Source: Viscum album
Taxonomy: Eukaryota; Streptophyta; Magnoliopsida; Santalales; Viscaceae
DNA: 64,000 nt
Assembly (NCBI GenBank): GCA_963277665.1
Contig: OY728165.1
Span: 1,150,936,050-1,151,000,049 of the forward strand
Reading direction: 5' to 3'
Positions within the stretch are counted from its first letter, which is position 1, and each line of letters begins with the position of its first letter. A program made the position numbers and the translations under genes. The notes beneath the pieces are model-generated. The model saw only the letters and a program-made list of their open reading frames with translations, had not been told where the DNA came from and made no database searches. Below, piece by piece: positions 50,016 to 61,865 of this stretch.

Positions 50016-53000
50016 TGTAACGCCCCGACCCCAGCTACCCAGAGTCGGTGCATTACTTCGTAACATTGGCATGATCACAAGAAGATCAAATCTCGAAAGA
50101 CCGATTGGTTTAGTAGCCTTGGAAACACTAGATATATTCATAAAGTTTTACATTACATTTTAAAGTGAAAAACTACTACAACAACAAAGTCTTCATAATT
50201 CACACTCATATCCCCACATACTATCCCTGCATGTCATTCATAACTTACTTCTTCACATCCTGGGAAAAATAAAACATAGAAAAGGGGTGAGCTCAAATGC
50301 CCAGTAAGGATAACAATAAAGAGGAACATTCAAAATAAGCATAAACATTTAAGGAAATTTATAACTAAAACAAAAGCCTTTTAAAATTGAACTTCAACAT
50401 AGTATGGCATAAATAAAATTAAATAATGCCATTTACTTGTTCACATGGATATTCTACTAATCGAATAATCACATGCAAAAAATCAATAACCACTTTCATA
50501 ATGTTGGAATGCATAATGCTAAACGTTAATTTCTTTGTCTAGGCCTCATCCCAAGACCTAGGGGTTACTTCTAACCGGAACCCAACCCGGAGTGCCTCTA
50601 ATAACCGGACACCAACCCGGAGTGCCTCTAATAACCGGACACCAACCCGGAGTGCCTCTAATAACCGGACACCAACCCGGAGTGCCTCTAATAACCGGAC
50701 ACCAACCCAGAGGGCATACTTTTACCAGTCCCTAACCTGGAGGGCTTACTTTAACCAGTCCCCAACCTGGAGGGCTTACTTTTACCGGTCCCCAACCCGG
50801 AACATACTCATTTAGCACATTCATCTGAAGAAAAGTTTGAAATATAACATAAACATTCGGATTAAAACTAGCATACGAAATGTCAATAGTTTCACCATAA
50901 ACTATGAATGGTGTAAAATAGCACATCCACAGTCAAACATATCACAAAACCTTCAATACAATATAGAAGTTTTGTATCATAATAAATCAACTTCAAATAA
51001 TCTTAAAATCCATTAAAGGATGTTGACATAGATGAAATCAAAATTCTTTTTAAAGAAGTATCTCCTTTTATTTTGAAATCATTTAAGATGCATATAAAAT
51101 AAAACATTTTCTTTGAAAATATTCTTATAATCTTGTATGGAAAGCTTCAATGACTTTATAACGGTGGAAAATAACCTCACCCGCCGTATAAGTTAAAAAA
51201 AAACATTCTTACCTCAATTCCGTCGAAAAGGTTAAAAAGGACCTTGTTTTGAAAACGACGGAAAGATTCCTTTATAAACCTCTTATAAAAATTCAAACAA
51301 GGGTATAAATGACCTTAACCCATATTCTTGTAAATAGTAAAAATGTTTTGAAATACATTTCGAAGAAACATGGATGTGGATGATAAAGAGATCCCAGTAG
51401 ATTATTACGTATAAACAACCTCGAATAATGAAGAGATTTTGAAATAACCCTTACCTTGTACTTTTCCTTGGTTGGGGTAGGTTAACCTCCTTTAATCTAG
51501 GTAACTCACTTTGGTTGGAACCAAAGGACTTCTTGAAATGCTTTCTGCCTAAGGGGAAACTTCAAGGAGGAGGAGAGGGATGTGGGGAGCTTAGTTTGGC
51601 AGAGTTTGGACGAGCCAAGTGGCTTGAGAGGTGTGAAGAAATGAGAAGGAGGAGTGCCCTTTTATAAGAGGGGTGAGGGGAACCTTTGGAAAAGCTAGAA
51701 ATATTAATTTATAATAAATTCATATTCGGTTTTCAAAGGCTCAAAAGTTGACTATTCAAAGGATGAGGTGGGGATAGGTCGAAAACAACTCATCCAATAG
51801 AATTTAGACAGGTTTGGGTACTTATATTAACCTTATCTTTAAGTATTAACTCTAAGTTAATTAGTTTCACTTTTACAATGTCTCTTTGTATTTTTATATT
51901 ATATGGTTAATAAACTTACCATATACATCCAAGCGACCCCCAAGTGGTCCATTAATGACTAACCTATCATGATATAAGTCTCTTGGCCGAACCTTAGATT
52001 TTTAGGAATTTAATATCAATTAATAATATAATATGTTTTTTAAGAACTCTTTTATGTCAATTTTGACACTATTCATTAGTTGATTTTTGTGAAACTCATA
52101 ACAGATTGATTTCTTCAAACAAAGTCAATTAAATCAATCCTAATATATCATATTATCCTATAAAATTAGTTTAATTCATTAAAAGTTTCATATTATATTT
52201 ATTTGGGTATTTATAATATCACTTATTTTAATTTTTCACTATTATATTAATTACTGCATCATCATTGTTTCATTAATAATTTAACTTATTTGATGTCTAA
52301 AAATTATAAATAAAATATCATCATGTAGGAAATCTTTTTAGATTTCTAATGAATATTTATAATCGAAAATACAACATGTATAACCCTATGTAAAAATTGT
52401 TCTTTTAAAAGATGTAAGCTTATGCCATTTTTGTATTCATTTTAACTTAATTAAAATAAAGTGTCATTATCACTCACAAGTGGATCCATGGGGTCCCAAA
52501 AAAGTCCCAAAGATGCCCATGGTCGACCATGTATCAACCAATAGGGTTAAGACACGTTTTAGGGTAATTTAGTATTATTATAATATTATTTTTTTTACCC
52601 TTATTTACCGGATTTACCCTTAACCATGGTAAATAAAATATTTACCGCAGTAATTATTCAAAATGTCTAAAAATAAAAGTTACCTATTTACACAATTTGA
52701 ACATCCTGATTCCAAATATGGAATCCATTTTTCTAAATTCAAAACACAGAAGTGGCAGAAATTAATTTAAAATTAATTCCCGCTGTCAAAACAAAAAGCG
52801 TGTTTTTAAGAGATAATAACTATCAAAAGATTGATACTTGTTTATGTTCGGTTTAATTGTAAAATTATGTCCAATGACCAAAATTATATTAAGTGGTAAA
52901 AATATATTCTAAATATACTTTAAAACCACTAAAATTAATAATTTATCACTATTAATTATTTTGATTAAAAATGTTGTTTTTAATTAAAATTTAGTAATTT

Positions 53001-53568
53001 TCACTATTCATCAAAATATTAAAGTTATCCGAAAAGTACCAAAATTTCACCTTATGCTAAATTTGATATTCCGAATCCAAAAATGAAGTCCATTTTTAAA
53101 AATAAAATATATATAATTTCAAAAATTAGGTATTACTATTCATAACGGCAAGTTTGATCGGTTGTGGCACGTGTTAAAACACGAAGTTGCGTACAACACA
53201 CGCTACTATTTTATTCAAAGGAAAGCGTACCGTGGAAGCTTGGGATGTTTCATTTTAAATTTTTTTGATGTCCCAATTTAGTCAAAAAGTTTAAAATATT
53301 GTATTTAAAAAGGTTTCACTATTAAATGTTGATAAAAGTGCAATACTGAAAATGAATCTGTTCTTGCATTATGACTAAGAAACTCATAATGTGGATTCTA
53401 AAATTATAAGGATTATATAAAGTTTAAAATTTAGTTAATACTATTCATCACCTCTTTTAATGGCCTTTTTTTGTAAGTCAAGGTGTGATTGAACTCGGTG
53501 TTGCGTGTAGTACAAGTTATTGAATTATTTTGAAGAAATAACACATTATGAATTCTTGGGGTGTTATA
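50016..53568 (-). repeat. 3' LTR of the minus-strand element
   Basis: The plus-strand text starts TGTAACGCCCCGACC and ends GGGGTGTTATA. At the purine-tract side the expected terminal CA (TG on the coding strand) has become TA, while the outer end is intact. The 30-bp tandem array lies at 50568-50800. On the minus strand a TATA box is at 51666-51657, a donor-like ACAAG/GTAAGGG at 51455/51454 and an acceptor-like TTTTTCCCAG ending at 50260. Confidence 0.95.
50568..50800 (-). repeat. 30-bp tandem array in the 3' LTR
   Basis: The unit contains CCGGAGTGCCTCTAATAACC. Four near-perfect copies (AGTGCCTCTA at 50591, 50621, 50651, 50681) are flanked by degenerate units with AACCTGGAGGGCTTACTTT. Because 30 is a multiple of three, all frames through it are periodic and give misleading open frames. 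The right-hand LTR has the same copy number at 56704-56936. Confidence 0.93.
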
Positions 53569-53581
53569 TTCTCCCCTCCTT
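53569..53581 (-). other. Polypurine tract of the minus-strand element
   Basis: On the minus strand the sequence AAGGAGGGGAGAA directly precedes the 3' LTR. A GCGAGGACGCAATTT block lies just upstream of it, shared with the LARD-like element. Confidence 0.88.
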
Positions 53582-55130
53582 CAATAAATTGCGTCCTCGC
53601 AATTTGAAATTGTTCTTAGAAAATAAAAGGTTGAAAATAGAAAATATATTTGTGGGAAAACCCACATCGGAAATTGGGTTACTAAAATTTAGTCTTAATA
53701 TGAGGAAAAGAGAAATGAAAGGGTCACCACCAAATTATGCTCTCGATTAGGAGAACATTGGTGGAAATTAGAGACATATAATTGGAGGAAAAACGTAAAT
53801 ATTTATAGGTAGTGATTGAGGTCATCAATCACAAACAAGTATAACATTGAGGTCCTTAAACTCATCAATTTATGATGATTTGAAATACCATTGGTTCAAC
53901 AAAACATAGAATATTGGGATGACACATTTTTGACGTTTCAAAATATCTTAGTTGAAATCCCACATCGAAAACTGAATTAATGAGGCCTCTGTTTAAAATA
54001 AAGAGTGGAAAGTATGAAGATTACCGAAAATAACACATACTAGGGTTCCATGTAGGTAAATATGGATATGGAGGAGAAATCTAACCATCAATTATCTGAT
54101 GGAGAGTGGTAGAGAACATGGCTATGAAAGGGCCAACAATCCCAAAGCCATAAATTAGTGATGATTTAAGGTACCATCTAGGACAACATTTTTGTTCTAA
54201 GTTCCTTTTCTTAACGTTGTGGAATTTATTTATTAGATTGGATAAGATCATAAGGAGGTATACATACTTTATAATTAGAGTTTTATCCATTAATAAATTT
54301 CTACCACAAACTCATCTTTCACTCTAAAAGATAATAGAATGTAAAAAAAATCTATTAACACTATTCGTATAGGGTTCCAAAATAAACGAATTTATAATTC
54401 ATCTACAAGATCTTTTAATAAAAACTGCATTATTTAATCTAGGACATCTCGTGGGCCAGTGGTAGGTGATACACCCTTGTCGCCCTTCGGTTGCGGGTTC
54501 AAGTCTCGCGGCCTTGCCGGACGCGACGGGTTGCCGCCCGACCTCCGGGTTGTCCTTTTATGGCCATCCAAAATTAATCTCAAACTAGAATTTATCCAAA
54601 ATATTTCTGACCAAACTCACAGTCCAACATTTATAAGGAAGTTAAAAATAATGTAGATCCTTTTTACCACGTAATAGCATATGAATACCTTCATCATGTA
54701 TTCTTTTAATACACTGAAACATCCTGAATTACCATATTCCTTATTGATTACATTCATGCTCCCTTATTCCATATAGAATGCTGGATATACCTCATCAATC
54801 CAAAAATGTTTTAAACCCCAACAATAATGGAATATACATATCATTAATCAGTTCCAAGGTAGTCAAGAATATCCAATATAATTTATCCAAAACAATCATG
54901 TATTATTCCAAAATCACTAACTCGGTATCAGAACTATATTATGGTTTATCATTCTCTCAACCATATATTTTCCAAAAATTTATCCTGCTATTGAGTCACT
55001 TTTCTTTGTTCCACACAATCTCAAGTCCTTAATGAAATAGTACTACAGTACAATCCTTATATACTCCATAATTATTATAACAAGTACATTGTTGATACAA
55101 CACTGAATTGACATAATCAACATAAGAACT
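53582..55130 (-). other. Non-coding interior of the minus-strand element
   Basis: It contains the shared TTTCCGATGTGGG block (53653-53672, minus strand), a second similar copy near 53954, and otherwise AT-rich DNA. A GC-rich tRNA-promoter-like module is embedded at about 54440-54560. No pol-like frame is seen on either strand. Confidence 0.8.
54440..54560 (+). repeat. tRNA-promoter-like module, possible SINE
   Basis: A GC-rich island in AT-rich DNA carries an A-box-like TGGGCCAGTGG at 54452-54462 and a B-box-like GGTTCAAGTCT at 54496-54506, 44 bases apart. This is the RNA polymerase III promoter arrangement of tRNAs and tRNA-derived SINEs. It does not fold into a full tRNA cloverleaf that I can draw, and I see neither a clear target duplication nor a tail. 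It is antisense to the host element. Confidence 0.45.
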
Positions 55131-55650
55131 CTAATCATTCCTCTTCATCTGTGGTAGTATCATAACTTGATTATTATCCAATAGCATCATTTGCGGCATA
55201 GTCTGATTACTGGGGCATAGGTTCGCGTAGTGTCCAAACTCCTTGCAAATGAAGCATTGTACATTTGAAACCATTTTATCACCCTTGCAGTCATGTACTT
55301 TGTGCCCTTTTCCTCCACACTTATAACAAACTCCCATTCCTTTCAGGCAAGTTCCAGGGTGTTTCTTCCCACAGTTACCACATATGGGAAAATTCTTCTT
55401 TTCCCTCTTCCCTTTATCCATTTTTCTCTCTTCCATCCTTTTCTTCTCTTGCTTCCCTTCAAAGCCATAAGACTCAGTAAAACTCTTTACTTATCTTATC
55501 AACACATGTTATTATTTCTTCATATGATGATAATACATGGGAGACTATTTCTCTTATAAATTCTAGCTTAAGACCATGAAAGATATGATCTTTCCTTCTC
55601 TTTGGATCATGTGCATTGTTAGAGTTCTCATTCCTTCTACTGGGCGCCAT
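55131..55650 (-). pseudogene. gag with deleted capsid core, minus-strand element
   Basis: The minus-strand ATG at 55650 opens 49 codons starting MAPSRRNENSNNAHDPKRRK and running straight into FHGLKLEFIREIV...SSYEEII, which looks like the end of a gypsy capsid domain, then stops at 55503. After a frame change, a 101-codon open frame (55436-55131) carries a lysine-rich linker and three zinc knuckles. These are C19/C22/H26/C30 (CX2CX3HX3C), C37/C40/H45/C50 and C61/C64/H69/C74 (both CX2CX4HX4C), with all ligands intact. Most of the roughly 250-residue capsid region is therefore missing. Gag zinc knuckles bind element RNA. Whether the short product is made is unknown; the surviving parts could also be kept only as RNA signals. 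Confidence 0.85.
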
Positions 55651-55839
55651 TTCTAAACAATGGCATATACTAGATCAGTTTATGAATCAAAATACATAAT
55701 CCCATACTTATAAAACACTTAACATAAATTGAACTATTTAGGGATATAATCCATAATCATAAAAATGCCTCCTTTGAGGAAGTATATACTCATAAACCCT
55801 TCATAATGATTTGTAAAGAAAATGAGAGTTATCCTAAGC

Positions 55840-55990
55840 ATATCCCCCGGGAGTGTCGTAACCAAGAGTGCAGCAAGGCCCGTTGTCGTGCACCAGTTCC
55901 CGTTCGAGTCTAGCTCAAAGCGGTGTTTTCGGGTTTTACCCCTAGGTACATCTGTGCCAGAGCCGCCTCTACCTGCTCGTATCCAGACAG
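55840..55990 (+). repeat. Second tRNA-promoter-like, GC-rich module
   Basis: A GC-rich patch in the leader of the minus-strand element holds a B-box-like CCGTTCGAGTCT at 55900-55911 and a weak A-box-like TAACCAAGAGTG about 40 bases upstream. It resembles the 5' half of plant SINEs. It is again on the plus strand, antisense to the host element. No tail or target duplication can be shown. Confidence 0.35.
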
Positions 55991-56137
55991 GGATGTATTG
56001 CTTGGAAAACTCACAAAATCTCTACAGTACCAAAATTCTAGGAAGTTCTTCTATACTAATTCTCAAAGTTCATCTTAGGTCTACGTGCTCTAATCAGAGT
56101 TTATCTAAATCTAGCTTCCAAGGTTTGTACTAAACTT

Positions 56138-56149
56138 CCTCTGATACCA
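56138..56149 (-). other. Primer-binding site of the minus-strand element
   Basis: On the minus strand TGGTATCAGAGG starts two bases inside the 5' LTR boundary. It is an exact initiator tRNA-Met type PBS and fixes the orientation. Confidence 0.95.
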
Positions 56150-56151
56150 AC

Positions 56152-59100
56152 TGTAACGCCCCGACCCCAGCTACCCAGAGTCGGTGCATTACTTCGTAAC
56201 ATTGGCATGATCACAAGAAGATCAAATCTCGAAAGACCGATTGGTTTAGTAGCCTTGGAAACACTAGATATATTCATAAAGTTTTACATTACATTTTAAA
56301 GTGAAAAACTACTACAACAACAAAGTCTTCATAATTCACACTCATATCCCCACATACTATCCCTGCATGTCATTCATAACTTACTTCTTCACATCCTGGG
56401 AAAAATAAAACATAGAAAAGGGGTGAGCTCAAATGCCCAGTAAGGATAACAATAAAGAGGAACATTCAAAATAAGCATAAACATTTAAGGCAATTTATAA
56501 CTAAAACAAAAGCCTTTTAAAATTGAACTTCAACATAGTATGGCATAAATAAAATTAAATAATGCCATTTACTTGTTCACATGGATATTCTACTAATCGA
56601 ATAATCACATGCAAAAAATCAATAACCACTTTCATAATGTTGGAATGCATAATGCTAAACGTTAATTTCTTTGTCTAGGCCTCATCCTAAGACCTAGGGG
56701 TTACTTCTAACCGGAACCCAACCCGGAGTGCCTCTAATAACCGGACACCAACCCGGAGTGCCTCTAATAACCGGACACCAACCCGGAGTGCCTCTAATAA
56801 CCGGACACCAACCCGGAGTGCCTCTAATAACCGGACACCAACCCGGAGGGCATACTTTTACCAGTCCCTAACCTGGAGGGCTTACTTTAACCACTCCCCA
56901 ACCTGGAGGGCTTACTTTTACCGGTCCCCAACCCGGAACATACTCGTTTAGCACATTCATCTGAAGAAAGGATTGAAATATAACATAAACATTCGGATTA
57001 AAACTAGCATACGAAATGTCAATAGTTTCACCATAAACTATGAATGGTGTAAAATAGCACATCCACAGTCAAACATATCACAAAACCTTCAATACAATAT
57101 AGAAGTTTTGTATCATAATAAATCAACTTCAAATAATCTTAAAATCCATCAAAGGATGTTGACATAGATGAAATCAAAATTCTTTTTAAAGAAGTATCTC
57201 CTTTTATTTTGAAATCATTTAAGATGCATATAAAATAAAACATTTTCTTTGAAAATATTCTTATAATCTTGTATGGAAAGCTTCAATGACTTTATAACGG
57301 TGGAAAATAACCTCACCCGCCGTATAAGTTAAAAAAAAACATTCTTACCTCAATTCCGTCGAAAAGGTTAAAAAGGACCTTGTTTTGAAAACGACGGAAA
57401 GATTCCTTTATAAACCTCTTATAAAAATTCAAACAAGGGTATAAATGACCTTAACCCATATTCTTGTAAATAGTAAAAATGTTTTGAAATACATTTCGAA
57501 GAAACATGGATGTGGATGATAAAGAGATCCCAGTAGATTATTACGTATAAACAACCTCGAATAATGAAGAGATTGTGAAATAACCCTTACCTTGTACTTT
57601 TCCTTGGTTGGGGTAGGTTAACCTCCTTTAATCTAGGTAACTGACTTTGGTTGGAACCAAAGGACTTCTTGAAATGCTTTCTTCCTAAGGGGAAACTTCA
57701 AGGAGGAGGAGAGGGATGTGGGGAGCTTAGTTTGGCAGAGTTTGGACGAGCCAAGTGGCTTGAGAGGTGTGAAGAAATGAGAAGGAGGAGTGCCCTTTTA
57801 TAAGAGGGGTGAGGGGCACCTTTGGAAAAGCTAGAAATATTAATTTATAATAAATTCATATTCGGTTTTCAAAGGCTCCAAAGTTGACTATTCAAAGGAT
57901 GAGGTGGGGATAGGTCGAAAACAACTCATCCAATAGAATTTAGACAGGTTTGGGTACTTATATTAACCTTATCTTTAAGTATTAACTCTAAGTTAATTAG
58001 TTTCACTTTTACAATGTCTCTTTGTATTTTTATATTATATGGTTAATAAACTTACCATATACATCCAAGAGACCCCCAAGTGGTCCATTAATGACTAACC
58101 TATCATGATATAAGTCTCTTGGCCGAACCTTAGATTTTTAGGAATTTAATATCAATTAATAATATAATATTTTTTTTAAGAACTCTTTTATGTCAATTTT
58201 GACACTATTCATTAGTTGATTTTTGTGAAACTCATAACAGATTGATTTCTTCAAACAAAGTCAATTAAATCAATCCTAATATATCATATTATCCTATAAA
58301 ATTAGTTTAATTCATTAAAAGTTTCATATTATATTTATTTGGGTATTTATAATATCACTTATTTTAATTTTTCACTATTATATTAATTACTGCATCATCA
58401 TTGCGTCATTAATAATTTAACTTATTTGATGTCTAAAAATTATAAATAAAATATCATCATGTAGGAAATCTTTTTAGCTTTCTAATGAATATTTATAATC
58501 GAAAATACAACATGTATAACCCTATGTAAAAATTGTTCTTTTAAAAGATGTAAGCTTATGCCATTTTTGTATTCATTTTAACTTAATTAAAATAAAGTGT
58601 CATTATCACTCACAAGTGGATCCATGGGGTCCCAAAATAGACCCAAAGATGCCCATGGTCGACCATGTATCAACCAATAGGGTTAAGACACGTTTTAGGG
58701 TAATTTAGTATTATTATAATATTATTTTTTTTACCCTTATTTACCGGATTTACCCTTAACCATGGTAAATAAAATATTTACCGCAGTAATTATTCAAAAT
58801 GTCTAAAAATAAAAGTTACCTATTTACACAATTTGAACATCCTGATTCCAAATATGGAATCCATTTTTCTAAATTCAAAACACAGAAGTGGCAGAAATTA
58901 ATTTAAAATTAATTCCCGCTGTCAAAACAAAAAGCGTGTTTTTAAGAGATAATAACTATCAAAAGATTGATACTTGTTTATGTTCGGTTTAATTGTAAAA
59001 TTATGTCCAATGACCAACATTATATTAAGTGGTAAAAATATATTCTAAATATACTTTAAAACCACTAAAATTAATAATTTATCACTATTAATTATTTTGA

Positions 59101-59704
59101 TTAAAAAAGTTGTTTTTAATTAAAATTTAGTAATTTTCACTATTCATCAAAATATTAAAGTTATCCGAAAAGTACCAAAATTTCACCTTAGGCTAAATTT
59201 GATATTCCGAATCCAAAAATGAAGTCCATTTTTAAAAATAAAATATATATAATTTCAAAAATTAGGTATTACTATTCATAACGGCAAGTTTGATCGGTTG
59301 TGGCACGTGTTAAAACACGAAGTTGCGTACAACACACGCTACTATTTTATTCAAAGGAAAGCGTACCGTGGAAGCTTGGGATGTTTCATTTTAAATTTTT
59401 TTGATGTCCCCATTTAGTCAAAAAGTTTAAAATATTGTATTTAAAAAGGTTTCACTATTAAATGTTGATAAAAGTGCAATACTGAAAATGAATCTGTTCT
59501 TGCATTATGACTAAGAAACTCATAATGTGGATTCTAAAATTATAAGGATTATATAAAGTTTAAAATTTAGTTAATACTATTCATCACCTCTTTTAATGGC
59601 CTTTTTTTGTAAGTCAAGGTGTGATTGAACTCGGTGTTGCGTGTAGTACAAGTTATTGAATTATTTTGAAGAAATAACACATTATGAATTCTTGGGGTGT
59701 TACA
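56152..59704 (-). repeat. 5' LTR of the minus-strand element
   Basis: It is the same length as the left copy, offset by exactly 6136 bases throughout. Its ends are TGTAACGCCCC (plus-strand left) and GGGGTGTTACA (right), both canonical. The minus-strand TATA box TATAAAAGGG is at 57802-57793 and the 30-bp tandem array is at 56704-56936. Confidence 0.95.
57793..57802 (-). promoter_or_regulatory. Probable TATA box of the minus-strand element
   Basis: TATAAAAGGG on the minus strand is set in a C/T-rich context like that of the LARD-like element. Downstream leader sequence, including a block ending in GAGTTACC, is also similar between the two. This is the copy expected to drive transcription of the element. 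Confidence 0.72.
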
Positions 59705-59804
59705 ATCCATGATAAAAAAAAAATCATCCAAATGTCCCAACATTACTGTATTGATATTGTATTTATGTCTATATCTATTTCATGGTCATCATCTAGAAGA
59801 AATA

Positions 59805-61849
59805 TGTAATAACCCAGATATTTTTTTTAGGTATGTTTTTCTTTTTTTGGTGTTTTTAGGAAAAAGAGTAATTTCTGGAAATTTCTTAAGTACATGCTAT
59901 GTACTTAATAAGTACACGCTGTGTAATCGGTTACAATGGGTAGCCGAGTACTATCCATGTAATGGCCATGCACACAACCGTGTGTGGTGACCTGGAGACT
60001 GCCTAATGCGGGAGCTGATAAGGGCAAGTACATGCCGTGTAGTTATAATTTACAAGATGTGTACTTTATGTTTTTCATTAAACGGACCATGGTCACGTAT
60101 TTTAAGCAGAAACCCCTCTTTCTTCGTAAGACTCATCCGAGAGGGTCCTTATGTTGCCGATTCTTCTTTGATCCCCCAATCGGGCGACTGTTCTCCATTT
60201 TGACCACCATCAATTACATTGGGATCGCCTCATTAAACTCTTCCTTTTCTAGATCTTCATTTCCCAAATCCTCCACTTTCTCAAGTTATATCGGTTCATA
60301 TTTTTGTGCATTTTTGTAGATCAATTCTGTTATTGGGAAATTCAAGGCTTGAGGTTCACATATAATGATCTTACAACACTGAGGTAGGTGGTTTATTCCT
60401 TTCTATTGAATGTATTTGAGTTATATATGAAAAAGTGACCAATACCCTTGAACAAGGTATCGCGTGTTTACTATTTCAGCCCTTTTAATTGCCTTTTATG
60501 CTTGGATGCTTAAGAAGAGGTTAATTGATTAAGAATTAGGTTAGTTTCACTGATTTGGAAGGTTTTTCCCATGCATGTTTTTTTATTACAATTTTGTATT
60601 TCAAATCCTATTAAGATACCTTGTTTATTTCCCATGCCTTGTATTGTAGGATGGATTGTTATTATCTATCTTGTTGTTATTCTATAGACTGGTTAGCTAA
60701 GTAGTTCATGAGTTTTACTTTGGAATATTTGCATTGATATGCTCTTTTGACATAAACAGGGCCGTGAGAACCTGGTGTAGTAGACCATAGGGATAATGGA
60801 CATAAGGGATTTTCAAGAGGGTCTGTTTATCAAAATGTTGTGAGAACATAGGGGGTATTGATGTTGAGTTCTCCCTTAGAGGGTCTATAGTTACGTTACG
60901 AGGCGACCGAAAGAATTGACGCTGAGTGCTTCCTCTGAGTACCTATAGTTTTAGTTAAAAGACTATAGGGGGAATTGACGGTGAGTTCTTCCTTAAAGAG
61001 TCTTTAATCATACTTGGCTATAAGGGGAATTGACGTTGAGTGCTTCCTTAAAGAGCCTTTCCAAAAGATGAACCAGAGGGGTCTGACTGCATGTCCTTCC
61101 CAGAGGGTTGCTTGTGTTTCCTTAGTAAACCAGAGGGGATAGGCTGTGAGTATAGCCCATAGGGTTACTTGTTTGTGATTATATTCTTACTTGATATATG
61201 GTTTTTTAATGCTATGAAACTATAGGGATGTTTACTATTGATTACTTCCTTGTTTACTAATTCTTTTTCTTATTACCTTATATATATATTCACTGACTAT
61301 TAGGCAGATATCTCTTGGTGGTTGCCTATTGATATTTAGTCTCACACCCTATTTGGTTAATGATTTTGGGACCAAATAGATTATATTTTAGCAAGTATAG
61401 ATAAGGGAAATCACCGTTCTACTACAGGTACATGACTGATTTGGGAGCTGGAGATCATGGGACCATGTTGAGGCTTGCGATGATGAGGATTTGTTTTCTT
61501 GTTTTCTTTTGTACCTTGGTTTAGTACTATATTCCATCATTGAGAAATGTTTGGATACTTTCTTAGACATATGTATCATGCATCATTAATTATATATGTG
61601 TTCCAGTTGCTTATTACTTTCAGTATTTTACTGTTTACTGTTGTATGCTATTGTTATTATGTCCGCTATTGTATATTAGTTTACTTCTACTATGTTACTC
61701 TTTAAATGAGGGAATAGTTTCCCAATTAGTACAACAAAGGCCCCCGCAGCTAGTCGGTAGCCGCTGGCGTTAGGGGAAATGCGCTTGATCCCATGTGACC
61801 AACAGGGTACGGGGTACCTCTGGGCGGCATCCAGAACTGGGCCATTACA
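59805..61849 (+). repeat. 5' LTR of the fourth element
   Basis: It is 2045 bp. It contains donor-like TGAG/GTAGGTG at 60384 and acceptor-like CTACTACAG ending 61427, with a 57-bp tandem array between them, and a GC-rich end (61735-61849). The promoter is not obvious. The open frames at 59697-60319 inside it have no recognisable product. Confidence 0.75.
60845..61170 (+). repeat. Diverged tandem array, unit about 57 bp, in the LTR
   Basis: Six units begin near 60855, 60913, 60972, 61027, 61079 and 61136, with spacing of 52-59 bases. Units 1-4 share GAATTGACGNTGAGT-CTTCC and a following AGAG-CT block; units 5-6 are more diverged and share GAGGG and CATAGGGTT-like words. Confidence 0.8.
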
Positions 61850-61852
61850 AAG

Positions 61853-61865
61853 TGGAATAAGAGAG
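61853..61865 (+). other. Degenerate primer-binding site of the fourth element
   Basis: TGGAATAAGAGAG lies three bases after the LTR end and differs from the initiator tRNA-Met type TGGTATCAGAGAG at two bases. Its position supports the LTR boundary. Confidence 0.65.

Larger units (their letters stand above)
50016..59704 (-). mobile_element. Young non-autonomous Ty3/gypsy element with truncated gag, minus strand
   Basis: LTRs of 3553 bp each (50016-53568 and 56152-59704) are aligned without any gap and with about 25 mismatches. The target duplication ATCCA is exact (50011-50015 and 59705-59709). The PBS is next to the right-hand LTR and the purine tract next to the left-hand LTR, so the element reads right to left. 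The 2.58-kb interior codes only for a rearranged gag; there is no protease, RT or integrase. It resembles terminal-repeat elements that keep gag only. Mobilisation by a related autonomous element is inferred. With 0.7% LTR divergence this is by far the youngest insertion in the window. Confidence 0.95.

Noticed and set aside
50732..50926. Minus-strand frame with repeated Pro-Gly-Trp-Gly peptides (also 56868-57062)
   Set aside because: It arises from the 30-bp tandem array, whose period is a multiple of three; all frames through it look periodic.
54459..54656. 65-codon plus-strand frame
   Set aside because: It starts inside the GC-rich tRNA-promoter-like module and shows no protein similarity that I recognise.
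55265..55559. Two overlapping plus-strand frames of 71 and 88 codons
   Set aside because: They are antisense shadows of the zinc-knuckle gag on the minus strand.
59984..60319. 111-codon plus-strand frame in the fourth element's LTR
   Set aside because: There is no recognisable domain, and it lies wholly inside an LTR ahead of the PBS.
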